DNA from: Apostichopus japonicus
Taxonomy: Eukaryota; Echinodermata; Holothuroidea; Aspidochirotida; Stichopodidae
DNA: 64,000 nucleotides
Assembly (NCBI RefSeq): GCF_037975245.1
Contig: NC_092580.1
Coordinates: 34,691,001 to 34,755,000 of the forward strand
Direction: 5' to 3'
Part shown: piece after piece, positions 37,501 through 52,500 of the stretch
Layout: every line of letters starts with the position of its first letter
Numbering within the stretch: position 1 is the first letter of the stretch
The notes under the pieces: generated by a model
Told to the model about the DNA's origin: nothing
The model's input: only the letters and a program-made list of their open reading frames with translations
The model's database searches: none
Position numbers and translations under genes: made by a program

Positions 37501-40500
37501 TGTGTCTTCTTGATTTCAATCAACCAAATAAAATGCAGTTTCGTTATTTGAACAGGTTTATCTTAATATTTTACTTATTTTACGGTATAATTGCACTGGT
37601 AAGGTAAGAGGTCAACAATTTCCAGTTAATCTGGCAAATTCTGCCTGTTTTGTTTCTTTAAAGATTGCAATTATTCTTAATCTTACAGGTACAACTCATT
37701 TCCAAAATATTGTACAAGATCTCAGGTATAAGATTGCCAAAGAAAAGCAGTCGGCCAGACTGGCCACAAGTAAACTCAGGCAGATTTCAGATGAGAAACA
37801 AGATATTTTAATGTGAGTAACTGATAGAAATTGTAATAATATTGTGCTGTGACTTCAAGTCCATATATGTTTCCAGACTGGCCACAAGTAAACTCAGGCA
37901 GATTTCAGATGAGAAACAAGATATTTTAATGTGAGTAACTGATAGAAATTGTAATAATATTGTGCTGTGACTTCAAGTCCATATATGTTTCCAGACTGGC
38001 CACAAGTAAACTCAGGCAGATTTCAGATGAGAAACAAGATATTTTAATGTGAGTAACTGATAGAAATTGTAATAATATTGTGCTGTGACTTCAAGTCCAT
38101 ATATGTTTCCAGACTGGCCACAAGTAAACTCAGGCAGATTTCAGATGAGAAACAAGATATTTTAATGTGAGTAACTGATAGAAATTGTAATAATATTGTG
38201 CTGTGACTTCAAGTCCATATATGTTTCCAGACTGGCCACAAGTAAACTCAGGCAGATTTCAGATGAGAAACAAGATATTTTAATGTGAGTAACTGATAGA
38301 AATTGTAATAATATTGTGCTGTGACTTCAAGTCCATATATGTTTCCATGTCATACATTTCAAGTTGGATAATGTAGTAATAGATATAATTTGTAGTAATA
38401 CTGTGCTGTGTCTTCCATGACAACCTATGTCCATCTGTAACATGGTTGTTGACTCTCTCTTGATTGCCAGGTTTATATCAAGTCCATATTTTTCCATGTC
38501 ATACATTTCAGGTTGGATACTAGTTAAGTACAGTGTGATGTGAAAGATAACATACTAAGATCCCTGAACCCTGTTAGAGCTTCAGAGGTAGTGAGTGAAG
38601 AACATTGCTTGACAATGGTGAACATTGCTTGACAATGGTGAACATTGCTTGACAATGGTGAACATTGCTTGACAACAGTATACATTGCTTGGCAACGGTG
38701 AACATTGCTTGACAATGGTGAACTTTTACAGCCTGAGTTCATAAGTCTGTTTCTTTATTCACATTTATAAAAGGTTTGAACTTGAGATGAAATATTGTTT
38801 CATCTGGTCTCTTGTTTGTAGCAAAGACATGGTAAATACTAAAATATTAGCATGAAATAAACAATAAACAGGATGCTTACCCTCTTCATTGTGTGTATAC
38901 AACATGAAGCTAATTTCCTTTACATATTCCTTCTAAGGTTATGTACTACTCAACAGTAACTAACAGGTTTAATATGCATTCTTGTTCTTCTAGGAGGATG
39001 GATGACATTAACAGAGAAAGACAAGAACTGAAGGATGCAATGTTGCAGATGGAGAAAAAGTTACAGACTTTTACGTAAGTTAACTTTGGAAAGAACGATA
39101 TGTAACTTAAACTGTCCTTGGATGAGAATTTTATTTTTTCAATATCATCAATTTGCAGGCTTGAAGTGAGTGACCTATCTATTCTAAAGAGGTTTTTCTG
39201 TATGACAGCTCCATGTAAATACAACCGTTTGTCCAGTATTGACATGAATTTGATGTAGTATGCCAATTATAAATAGACAGCTGTTGTTTCAACTCTGTGT
39301 CTTTGAGATGTTCAATATTACTTGTGAGCAATCTAACTCAAGACTTCATGCAGGGTCAAATAGATTCTAAATCCTAAAGTTTATATCGATGTTATGTGTT
39401 TTGTTTCGATAGGCATGAGATAGAGCTTGAGCGGGAGAAACGATGCAGCGCTGAACTTTTATTGAAGAAAACTAAAGATCAGATGACTAAGAAGGACCAC
39501 CAACTATCTGAGTAAGTTGTCATGTGATGGGTCAGGTGACACAACTGTACAACTTGTAGAACTGTCCTACTCTTCCAGTGCTTGTGCTTATGTTTATTTG
39601 TCATTTGAAAATATCACAAACAAATTGCCTGAAGATAATAATAATGAGATACCAGAATGCACATATGCTTAGTGTCTTCTAGAATGCTACTTATAGCCTT
39701 ATTTTGAAAAGGTCTAGCTTATCAGTAAGGTTTATAGTAGTTGGAATCGTTAAAACAATTGCAACAGATGAAACAAAAATTTGCATCAGTTGAAACAAGA
39801 CTATGGATGAAACAGAAATTTTCAAAATATTTGCCATTTGACAGTTGTCATTTCTGAAAACTTTAAAAGAAATTAACAGAATATTAGTCCGTGAAAATTT
39901 TTATTAGAGAAAAATGTAATAATAATAATAAATATAAAATGACAGAGAAGAAACTTTGCTGTGCTTGTGTTTGTACATCAGCTTCTTCAATTCAAAGAAA
40001 TTGAGCAGTTAATTACTTTACAATCTTATTCTTTGGTTCAGTGAACAGCATACAAGAGAACAAGCAGAACTAGCCCTTTGTAAATTGCAAGTTGATTATC
40101 AAATGTCCCAGAATGCAGTGCAACAGGTGAGTATGCCCAGCCTAGTGTTATATCTATCTATATATCTATACATCTATACATACATATATATCTTTATTAA
40201 TTGTGACCTACTACCACTTAGGTCATATCTGTATAGTTTGTGTGATGTGGAGTCTGTCAGTTGCCGTACATTTGTCCTAATATTTTAATAAGTTCCATAA
40301 TGATTGTGAACCAATTTCTTCACTGCTTTCTTACCCAACCTAAGACATTCTATGTAGCTAAACATGCAGGTTTAAGATCCTAAGCTTTGTTGAAACTTTA
40401 CACTGAAGGTCAACTGCTTTGTTTCTTGTAAAGATGTGCAAGAATGTTCTGAAATCTGTCATGTTTTTCCATCATTTCTTGATGGATTTGTTTACTGTTG

Positions 40501-43500
40501 TTGGTTGTTTACTCCTCTTTATGTAAACTGATAGTGTATAAGGTAAGCACACAGAATGAGCCTATACCAATCAGTTACAAGACATTTGTGGCTAGACCTT
40601 ATAATCCTGTTGTCTACAGGATCCAACTCAATGTTGTATAGTCCATGGTCTCGGTTTATAAATTTCCTCCATCCTTGGCAATACAAGACGTTTTGTTTCG
40701 GAGTGTAAGATTACTGTGTCATGCCTCTCGGTTTGTGTGTTACTCTTCAATGACGTTACTGTTCACTAGTAATACAGGTTACCATACTCGAGTGTAGGAT
40801 TACTGTGTCATGCCTCTCTGTGTGTTACTCTTCAATGACGTTACTGTTCCTTAGTAATACAGGTTACCATACTCGAGTGTAGGATTACTGTGTCATGCCT
40901 CTCTGATTGTGAGTTACTCTTCAATGACGTTACTGTTCACTAGTAATACAGGTTACCATACTCGAGTGTAGGATTACTGTGTCATGCCTCTCTGTTTGTG
41001 TGTTACTCTTCAATGACGTTACTGTTCCTTAGTAATACAGGTTACTATACTCGAGTGTAGGATTACTGTGTCATGCCTCTCTGTTTGTGTGTTAGTTTTC
41101 AATGACGTTACTGTTCCTTAGTAATACAGGTTACCATACTCGAGTGTAGGATTACTGTGTCATGCCTCTCTGATTGTGAGTTACTCTTCAATGACGTTAC
41201 TGTTCCTTAGTAATACAGGTTACCATACTCGAGTGTAGGATTACTGTGTCATGCCTCTCTGATTGTGAGTTACTCTTCAATGACGTTACTGTTCCTTAGT
41301 AATACAGGTTACCATACTCGAGTGTAGGTTTACTGTGTCATGCCTCTCTGATTGTGAGTTACTCTTCAATGACGTTACTGTTCACTAGTAATACAGGTTA
41401 CCATACTCGAGTGTAGGATTACTGTGTCATGCCTCTCTGTTTGTGTGTTACTCTTCAATGACGTTACTGTTCCTTAGTAATACAGGTTACCATACTCGAG
41501 TGTAGGATTACTGTGTCATGCCTCTCTGTTTGTGTGTTAGTTTTCAATGACGTTACTGTTCCTTAGTAATACAGGTTACCATACTCGAGTGTAAGTTTAC
41601 TGTGTCATGCCTCTCTGATTGTGAGTTACTCTTCAATGACGTTACTGTTCACTAGTAATACAGGTTACCATACTCGAGTGTAGGATTACTGTGTCATGCC
41701 TCTCTGATTGTGAGTTACTCTTCAATGACGTTACTGTTCCTTAGTAATACAGGTTACCATACTCGAGTGTAGGTTTACTGTGTCATGCCTCTCTGATTGT
41801 GAGTTACTCTTCAATGACGTTACTGTTCACTAGTAATACAGGTTACCATACTCGAGTGTAGGATTACTGTGTCATGCCTCTCTGTGTGTTACTCTTCAAT
41901 GACGTTACTGTTCCTTAGTAATACAGGTTACTATACTAGAGTGTAAGATTACTGTGTCATGCCTCTCTGATTGTGAGTTACTCTTCAATGACGTTACTGT
42001 TCCTTAGTAATACAGGTTACCATACTCGAATGTAAGATTACTGTGTCATGCCTCTCTGTTTGTGAGTTACTCTTCAATGACGTTACTGTTCACTAGTAAT
42101 ACAGGTTACTATACTCGAGTGTAGGATTTCTGTGTTATGCCTCTCTGTTTGTGTGTTACTCTTCAATGACGTTACTGTTCCTTAGTAATACAGGTTACCA
42201 TACTCGAGTGTAGGATTACTGTGTCATGCCTCTCTGATTGTGAGTTACTCTTCAATGACGTTACTGTTCCTTAGTAATACAGGTTACCATACTCGAGTGT
42301 AAGATTACTGTGTCATGCCTCTCTGATTGTGAGTTACTCTTCAATGACGTTACTGTTCCTTAGTAATACAGGTTACCATACTCGAGTGTAGGATTACTGT
42401 GTCATGCCTCTCTGATTGTGAGTTACTCTTCAATGACGTTACTGTTCCTTAGTAATACAGGTTACCATACTCGAGTGTAGGATTACTGTGTCATGCCTCT
42501 CTGATTGTGAGTTACTCTTCAATGACGTTACTGTTCCTTAGTAATACAGGTTACCATACTCGAGTGTAGGATTACTGTGTCATGCCTCTTTGTTTGTGTG
42601 TTACTCTTCAATGATGTTACTGTTCACTAGTAATACAGGTTACCATACTCGAGTGTAAGATTACTGTGTCATGCCTCTCTGTTTGTGAGTTACTCTTCAA
42701 TGACGTTACTGTTCACTAGTAATACAGGTTACCATACTCGAGTGTAAGTTTACTGTGTCATGCCTGTCTGTGTGTTACTCTTCAATGACGTTACTGTTCA
42801 CTAGTAATACAGGTTACCATACTCGAGTGTAAGATTACTGTGTCATGCCTCTCTGATTGTGAGTTACTCTTCAATGACGTTACTGTTCACTAGTAATACA
42901 GGTTACCATACTCGAGTGTAGGATTACTGTGTCATGCCTCTCTGATTGTGAGTTACTCTTCAATGACGTTACTGTTCCTTAGTAATACAGGTTACCATAC
43001 TCGAGTGTAGGTTTACTGTGTCATGCCTCTCTGTTTGTGTGTCATTCATCAGTGATGTTGCTGTTCACTAGTAATACAGGTTACCATGTACGTTCTGCTT
43101 TTCTGTTTTACATTTCTACAGTTGGAGGCTGAGCGAGATGAGTTACATCATCAACTCATAGAAAGAGAAAATAGCCGTAAATTCCAGCAAAAGCTGATGG
43201 ACACCCAACAGATGAAACAAGAAGCAATTTATGAGGTGAAGATCATTGTATGTGTATTCTGCATTTAGCATTTCACCCGAAAGGAGACTGGACAGTGTTG
43301 TGTGGATGTTAAACTAACACACTTTTTCTTGATTTATTTTGTTTTTTTATCAAATCATGAGATAAAACCCACCCCTCTATTAGAATGTAAGGTATCTCTC
43401 ATGGTATTACTTGGGAGCATAATGATTTATTAATAAATTGGTGTGCAATATCATTGGAGTATAAATTGAAAGTAACCAGAAACCTGCCCAACTTCCGGGG

Positions 43501-46500
43501 ACCTGAAATAATAAGTGAAATTAAATGTTTGCACAACGAGCTGGGATTTAATATTGCTGCAGTATATTGTGGTTTAAGAGCAGCATACACAAGGAAACTT
43601 AATGACACCAGACACCTGTGTATGTTGCAATACAGTGATTAGAGTATCTTTATGATTTATCTTCTTGTTTTAGACTGGGTCAGTGGTTCTACTAGAGGCA
43701 GCAGATGAGAGTCGTAAGGCAGCCTGGAGTCAGAGTGAGAAACTCAAGGAAGAGTTATTTACAATGAAGGTATTTATTGGCTGCATGGGATATAGTTAGC
43801 AGTATTACTCATTAACGTTCAAGGGTGTGAGATGAATGGTTAACTCTGAGCATTTGGGTGTTTCTTAATAGCATAGTCAGGATTAATTTGCAGAGGGAGT
43901 GATTGATGGGTAAGGGTTGGGTGGGGTGGGTGAGGGATAACCAAGTTTGGTGTGGACGATGGAGTAGGTACGAAATGATATTAGAAGTTCCATCAGTAGT
44001 ACAGTTTTGGGACATGTGTTGAATCTACATGAATTCATGACTGAAGGCTTCCTTCTACATGAAATCAAAACTGAGGGCTTCCTTCTACCAAAACATTCAA
44101 GGAGTATGTTATGATTTAATTCACCAGGATGCAATAACATGAATGTGATTTAATGTGCAGGATGTGCTTCTACATAAAATGGCTGGAGGATCCTAGAATA
44201 TAAATTGTAAATTCTCTTGTAAATGTGTGTTTCTTTTTCCTTGTTTTTCTTGCTGAACTATTAAAGGTTGAAATGGAAAGACTTCAGTTCAAGCACAAGG
44301 GCAATGAAGGAGTTCTGACCAGTCAGATTCTAGAACTGGAATCAAAGTTGGCTGACCTCAGGCAGGAACAGGTAAGAGCAAAGACAGACTACCCTAATAG
44401 TGTATGATTGTTGTCATCCTTTATATTCATGTTGATCACTCCAGGTTACTTTGAATTCATTATTTCAATAACCAAATTGCCAAAAGTTGTTACATTTCAA
44501 AACATTTTTGTGTGACAGCAGGAGAATCAATAAGCAATGCACCCTGTTGTCTTTCTTTCATTGTAGTTATTGTACAAGTTTATACAAGATAATAGCCTTG
44601 TGTGTAAGGTTATCACTCCTGGTAGCACTGCTGTTATTTTGATTACTTACTTCATTCATTTATTGGTAGATTGTGAGTGAAGATGCCCTACACCATGCTT
44701 CCCAGGCATTCCATGCTCAGCTTACTGCAGTAAAGATTGAAAACAGTCAGTTAAAGTCAGCCTTAGATCAGGAAGGAAGGAAGACAGAGGAACTGAATGA
44801 AAAGGTAAATAAACCGTTCCATAACCTGGTGAAGGAGAACCTTAATTTACCACTGGTATGTACGCTATTAAAACACCATATGATGGAAAACATTAAAACA
44901 CCATACATATGATGGATACCATTAAAACACCATATATATGATATATTTCCCTTGATATACATAATCAAGTGTTCTTATCTTATCTTCAGCTGAATGCTTC
45001 AGAAAAGGAGAACAGAGAGAAAGATAAGGAGCTACAAGACCTCGACCACATGCATCAAGAACTTGAAAGGTGAGTCTTGAAGCCTCAGTTTAGTAGAGGA
45101 AGGGTGGGGGGGGGGGTATGAGGAGCTACAAGACTTCAACCACATGCATCAAGAACTTGAAAGGTGAGTCTTGAAGCCTCAGTTTAGTAGTGGAAGGGTG
45201 GGGGGGGGGGTATGAGGAGCTACAAGACTTCAACCACATGCATCAAGAACTTGAAAGGTGAGTCTTGAAGCCTCAGTTTAGTAGAGGAAGGGTGGGGGGG
45301 GGGTATAAGGAGCTACAAGACCTCAACCACATGCATCAAGAACTTGAAAGGTGAGTCTTGAAGCCTCAGTTTAGTAGAGGAAGGGTGGGGGGGGGGTATG
45401 AGGAGCTACAAGACTTCAACCACATGCATCAAGAACTTGAAAGGTGAGTCTTGAAGCCTCAGTTTAGTAGAGGAAGGGTGGGGGGGGGGGTATGAGGAGC
45501 TACAAGACTTCAACCACATGCATCAAGAACTTGAAAGATGAGTCTTGAAGCCTCAGTTTAGTAGAGGATGGGTAGAGGAGGGGAGGGGGTATGAGGAGCT
45601 ACAAGACCTCGACCACATGCATCAAGAACTTGAAAGGTAGTCTTGAAGCCTCAGTTTAGTAGAGGAAGGGTGGGGGGGGGGGTATGAGGAGCTACAAGAC
45701 CTCAACCACATGCATCAAGAACTTGAAAGGTGAGTCTTGAAGCCTCAGTTTAGTAGAGGATGGGTAGAGGAGGGGAGGGGGTATGAGGAGCTACAAGACC
45801 TCATCCACATGAATCAAGAACTTGAACGGTGAATCTTGAAGCCTCAGTTTAGTAGAGGGGGGTGGGGGGGTGGGAGAGGGGGTATGAGGAGCTATAAGAC
45901 CTCGACCACATGCATCAAGAACTTGAAAGGTGAATCTTGAAGCCTCAGTGTAGTAGAGATAGGGTGGGGGCAGCGAGGGGGGTATGAGGAGCTACAAGAC
46001 CACATGCATCAAGAACCTGAAAGGTGAGTATTGAAGCCTCAGTTTAGTAGATGAAGGGTGGGGGGGAGAGGGGGGTATGAGGAGCTACAAGACCTCATCC
46101 ACATGCATCAAGAACTTGAAAGGTGAGTCTTGAAGCCTCAGTTTGGTAGAGAAAGGGTGAGGGGGGAGGGGGTTCTGAGGGTTTGAGCTTACTGTGGAGT
46201 TGCGTCTTGACATCTTACGTTCATAGTCATATGTCTTAGACAACTATGATCCAATTTATTTGTTACTCTGTATATTGGTCTAAATGAGAGATGCTTTTTT
46301 GTGTGTCAGATAATCTAACTAATCAACTGTTGTATCTGTTTACAGTTTCTGGACTTAATTGGAAGTAACTGCTTGTTGTATCTTAATAAATTCTGGTTCT
46401 GGTTTGTTTTATCAGGAATGCCAAATCAGAGCTTGATAAGATGAATGGTTATCTAGAGAAAAAACAGATTGAACTCAACCAGTGGAAGGATGAATTCAAG

Positions 46501-49500
46501 GTAAACTGCTTATTATTTGTACAACCTTCCGTACAGATGTACCGTAGGGGTTAGATAGGGTACCGTAGATGTACCCGTACAGATGTACCGTAGGGGTTAG
46601 ATAGGGTACCGTAGATGTACCCGTACAGATGTACCGTAGGGGTTAGACAGGGTACCGTAGATGTACCCGTACAGATGTACCGTAGGGGTTAGACAGGGTA
46701 CCGTAGATGTACCCGTACAGATGTACCGTAGGGGTTAGACAGGGTACCGTAGATGTACCCGTACAGATGTACCGTAGGGGTTAGATAGGGTACCGTAGAT
46801 GTACCCGTACAGATGTACCGTAGGGGTTAGATAGGGTACTGTAGATGTACCCGTACAGATGTACAGTAGGGGTTAGATAGGGTACCGCAGATGTACCTGT
46901 ACAGATGTACCGTAGGGGTTAGATAGGGTACCGTAGATGTACCCGTACAGATGTACCGTAGGGGTTAGATAGGGTACCGCAGATGTACCTGTACAGATGT
47001 ACCGTAGGGGTTAGATAGGGTACCGTAGATGTACCCGTACAGATGTACTGTAGGGGTTAGATAGGGTACCGTAGATGTACCCGTACAGATGTACCGTAGG
47101 GGTTAGATAGGGTACCGCAGATGTACCTGTACAGATGTACCGTAGGGGTTAGATAGGGTACCGTAGATGTACCCGTACAGATGTACTGTAGGGGTTAGAT
47201 AGGGTACCGTAGATGTACCCGTACAGATGTACCGTAGGGGTTAGATAGGGTACCGTAGATGTACCCGTACAGATGTACCGTAGGGGTTAGATAGGGTACC
47301 GTAGATGTACTCGTACAGATGTACCGTAGGGGTTAGATAGGGTACCGTAGATGTACCCGTACAGATGACTAAACATGATGCCATATGTATAAATAATAAA
47401 TTTACATATATGGAGAATGTGAACATCTCCAAAATGCCAACAATTTTCTGTCAAACGTAATACTTCTAATTTTTTTTCAATTTCAATAATTTGCATTAAT
47501 TTCAATCATAAATGTCATTGCTTACATTTATTTCTTTGTTTTACTTTTCAGTCCAACGAAAAAATGCAGAGGAATATGGAAGATAAAATAAGTCGCCTGA
47601 AACAACAGGTAATTTCTCTCAAACATTGGAATAAGCCTTCATTATTTTATGTATCTAGCTTTGATAGCCTCAAATTTGTAGTAAGTATATAGTAAACCCA
47701 AGCATGTATTAGATGGCTGTTCCTAGACAGTATACAAATCCTCATAGAATCACATTGATAGCCTAAGATTTGTAGTAAGTAGATAGTAAACCCAAGCATG
47801 TATTAGATGGCTGTTCCTAGACATTATACAAATCCTCATAGAATCACATTGATAGCCTAAGATTTGTAGTAAGTAGATAGTAAACCCAAGCATGTATTAG
47901 ATGGCTGTTCCTAGACATTATACAAATCCTCATAGAATCACATTAATAACCTCAGATTTGTAGTAAGTAGATAGTAAACCCAAGCATGTATTAGATGGCT
48001 GTTCCTAGACAGTATACAAATCCTCATAGAATCACATTGATAGCCTAAGATTTGTAGTAAGTAGATAGTAAACCCAAGCATGTATTAGATGGCTGTTCCT
48101 AGACATTATACAAATCCTCATAGAATCACATTAATAACCTCAGATTTGTAGTAAGTAGATAGTAAACCCAAGCATGTATTAGATGGCTGTTCCTAGACAT
48201 TATACAAATCCTGATAGAATCACATTGATAGCCTCAGTTTGTAGTAAGGGGGAAATAACTTTCAATTTCCCTTCAAAACAAAGCCAAGACAATCCTGATA
48301 TTACGTATTATCTACATGAAATGAATGCAGTTCTGGTCATTACGACATGCATCTTTCTATTGTCCAGTAACTCAGTGCATAATGCATGATATACGTATGT
48401 GACACAATGTATCTATGTACAGTGGTAGCAGGAAGGCAAAAGCTATGCTTTATGTCTTAAAGTATGAATTGTGGTCAAGGTTGTAATGATGCTTGGATGA
48501 CAAATGCGTGACATAGCTTGAATAATTCATGCAATGTCATGTGGTTTTATATGGAATACTGCAGACTGCAGACATTCTGGTACCATTCTAGATCCAACCC
48601 TTATTATAACAAACAAGACTTAATGATAGGATATGTTCAGCCTATCCATCAGGTGTTTTGCTCTCATAAAGCTGTAGAAATGTTTGCATCTCATACAGAC
48701 TTTAGATCTAGTTAACAATGTTATACTTCTGGGAAACATCTAGTAATCAAAGCAGATTTAAGTGCTGTTGAACCAACAGATCTGATCCTAACCTGACCAT
48801 GGTTAGTTTGAATCCTGTCTTCTGAATTAGAAAGGACTGCTTTGATAAGAGCTTGAAGTATTAAATGTTAACATTTAATACTCTAAGAATCTAAAAAGTG
48901 GAAGTTCATAGCAATAGCATGGTGTAATGTAAATACAAATATTGAAATTGAGAGCAGATGAGTTGCTAATGTTTAGATTATCTGCAGAAATAGAAACACT
49001 CCAAGGTACTTTCCATCACAGAATGGTCATGTTGGAAAACCCAACTTTCTGTCAAATTAACAAGGAATTAAGTAAGGGACAACCTTCAAGTTTGATAAAA
49101 ATCCGCCCGGTATTGTTTGTATATTGGAAGTGATGGAATGCTTTGATGTAAAGAACCTAAGAGAGACGTTTCTTTGGATGATGCATCTGATGGCCTATCT
49201 GGTCAATAGGAAGCACTGGTTCCTTTAGTGTCGGTCTGAGATTACTTAATTTGCCTCTCCTTCTTCATTGTCCAAGCAGTTGTAATTTACTTGATGGTAC
49301 ATAGTTAAAAAATAAGGTTCTTCATATTGGATAAAATATTGGTAATTGCATGATTGATTTTGTTCAAAAAGTATCGTATTGACATTCCATATAACTATGG
49401 TCTCTCCAAGCTTGGCATTGCAAACGCTTCACTACTAGAAAGAACTAACCAGCTGAAGATATTTCAACAAGAAATGGACAAGAAATTACTGACGCAGCAA

Positions 49501-52500
49501 GGTCATGACAAGATCATTCATATGGAAAGGGTAAGTGACCCTAGTAAGTACCTGGAGGGGACGAGGGGTTGCACACTGTGGTCTGGTAATGGGTCTTTAC
49601 TGACCTGTTGAATGATCTGTGCTCTCGTCTGGCTGGTAGAGGGGTCAGTACCATCACTTGGATGTTAAAGGGGTGTGTGCCCTTCCGTGGCTGGTGCAGG
49701 GATATGTGCCTTTGTCTGGCTGGTGCAGGGATGTGTGCCTTTGTCTGGCTGGTGCAGGGATATGTGCCTTTGTCTGGCTGGTGCAGGGATGTGTGCCTCT
49801 ACTGGCTGTTGGAGGGCTATGTCCCCCCTCCCCATCCCTCTTTTTCACTATCAATGTGGTGATATAAGAGGAAACAAGAGGAATTTATTTACTTTGTTTG
49901 TTACTTTTCATTCTTTACTAGAATTATTACAATAGATTTGCAACTTTTCCTTCTTTATGTTACTTTTAGGAAGAAAAAGCCAAGGCACTTGCTCGTGCAG
50001 AAAACCTAACTGAGAGGTGAGCAAGCAATGGGATTCATGTCACAGTGTATACACTCCACAATCTCTAACTGTTTGTAATAATTAACAATTATATACATGC
50101 TAAGTTAACATTACTTTCTTGGTGAGGTAAGGCTTTACCGACACATAACTTTTGTTGAGCAGCTGGTGCAAAGTGTACTCCATTCAATATTGTTGAAGAT
50201 TGGCTCAACTTTCGAGTCTCCATATTAGATTTGACTATGACAGACTTGTTTTATGGGTGTTTGACAGTATCGGACCTGATGTACTTGATTGGTGAGATCT
50301 TGTCCAGCAACCTCTTAATGCTGAGTCTGGTGATCAGAGAGGAGGGGGGGGATGGAAGGGGGGAATGGGGTAGGCAAGTTGATGCACCATATAAGTCAGA
50401 GAAGGCAATTTCATGAAGTATGTCAGGACTAGATTGATTAACCCAATCTTTTAAATTATATCACTTTACCACCATTTTATGAGAAGGACCATACATGTAA
50501 CAGATGTGTCTTGACTATGGTTGCTAAGGTGATAGTTTTCAGGCTGTGACTTTGCTTTCATAAACATTGTTCTGACAGCTTACGAAGAGCCGAGCAGGAG
50601 ATGTCATCATTAAAAGCAACGATGGAGAGTCTGAAGACAGAGACGCACCAGAAGGAATGGCAATCAGAGAATCACCTGGTGAGATCTCACTCCCTACTCC
50701 CCTCACCCTCTACTCCCCTCACCCTCTACTCCCCTCACCCTCTACTCCCCTCACCCTCTACACACCTCACCCTCTACTCCCCTCACCCTCTACTCCCCTC
50801 ACCCTCTACTCCCCTCACTCCATACTCCCCTCACTCCCTACTCCCTTACCCACCATCTTTCCCCTTCATCAGGTCAGGGACTACAGTAGTAAAGTTATGT
50901 TTATCAAATCAGTGCACTACTTCTTTACTCCCTACTCCCCTCCCTCCTTACACCCACACTCCCTACTCCCCTCACTCCCTACTTCCCTTACTCCCTACTC
51001 CCCTCGCCTCCTACTCCCATCACTCCCTACCCTCCTCAATCCATACTTCCTTCGCTCCCTACTCCCCTCACTCCCTACTCCCCTCCCTACACCCCTCACT
51101 CACTACTCCCCTCACTCCCTCCTCCCCTCACACCCTACTCCCCTCACTCCATACTCTCCTCACTCCCTCCTCCCCTCACACCCTACTCCCCTCACACCCT
51201 ACTCCCCTCACTCCATACTCCCCTCACTCCCTCCTCCCCTCACTCCCTACCCACCTCACTCCATACTCCCCCCACTCCCTACTCCCCTCCCTACACCCCT
51301 CACTCACTACTCCCCTCACTCCCTCCTCCCCTCACACCCTACTCCCCTCACTCCATACTCCCCTCACTCCCTCCTCCCCTCACACCCTACTCTCCTCACT
51401 CCCTCCTCCCCTCACACCCTACTCCCCTCACACCCTACTCCCCTCACTCCATACTCCCCTCACTCCCTCCTCCCCTCACTCCCTACCCACCTCACTCCAT
51501 ACTCCCCCCACTCCCTACTCCCCTCCCTACACCCCTCACTCACTACTCCCCTCACTCCCTCCTCCCCTCACACCCTACTCCCCTCACTCCATACTCCCCT
51601 CACTCCCTACTCCCCTCACCCTCTACTCCCCTCACTCCATACTCCCCTCACTCCCTACTCCCTTACCCACCATCTTTCCCCTTCATCAGGTCAGGGACTA
51701 CAGTAGTAAAGTTATGTTTATCAAATCAGTGCACTACTTCTTTACTCCCTACTCCCCTCCCTCCTTACACCCACACTCCCTACTCCCCTCACTCCCTACT
51801 TCCCTTACTCCCTACTCCCCTTGCCTCCTACTCCCATCACTCCCTACCCTCCTCAATCCATACTTCCTTCGCTCCCTACTCCCCTCACTCCCTACTCCCC
51901 TCCCTACACCCCTCACTCACTACTCCCCTCACTCCCTCCTCCCCTCACACCCTACTCCCCTCACTCCATACTCTCCTCACTCCCTCCTCCCCTCACACCC
52001 TACTCCCCTCACACCCTACTCCCCTCACTCCATACTCCCCTCACTCCCTCCTCCCCTCACTCCCTACCCACCTCACTCCATACTCCCCCCATTCCCTACT
52101 CCCCTCCCTACACCCCTCACTCACTACTCCCCTCACTCCCTCCTCCCCTCACACCCTACTCCCCTCACTCCATACTCCCCTCACTCCCTCCTCCCCTCAC
52201 ACCCTACTCCCCTCACACCCTACTCCCCTCACTCCATACTCCCCTCACTCCCACCTCCCCTCACACCCTACTCCCCTCACTCCCTACCCACCTCACTCCA
52301 TACTCCCCCCACTCCCTACTCCCCTCCCTACACCCCTCACTCACTACTCCCCTCACACCCTCCTCCCCTCACACCCTACTCCCCTCACACCCTACTCCCC
52401 TCACTCCATACTCCCCTCACTCCCTCCTCCCCTCACACCCTACTCCCCTCACACCCTACTCCCCTCACTCCATACTCCCCTCACTCCCTCCTCCCCTCAC

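Noticed and set aside
37849-38345. Possible CRISPR-like array (identical repeats with constant spacers)
   Set aside because: The repeat and spacer are both identical between units and the context is a eukaryotic intron; it is a tandem duplication.
49608-49867. Cys-rich short open frames over the 29-bp repeat
   Set aside because: Open because of a short tandem repeat; no splice or family support.
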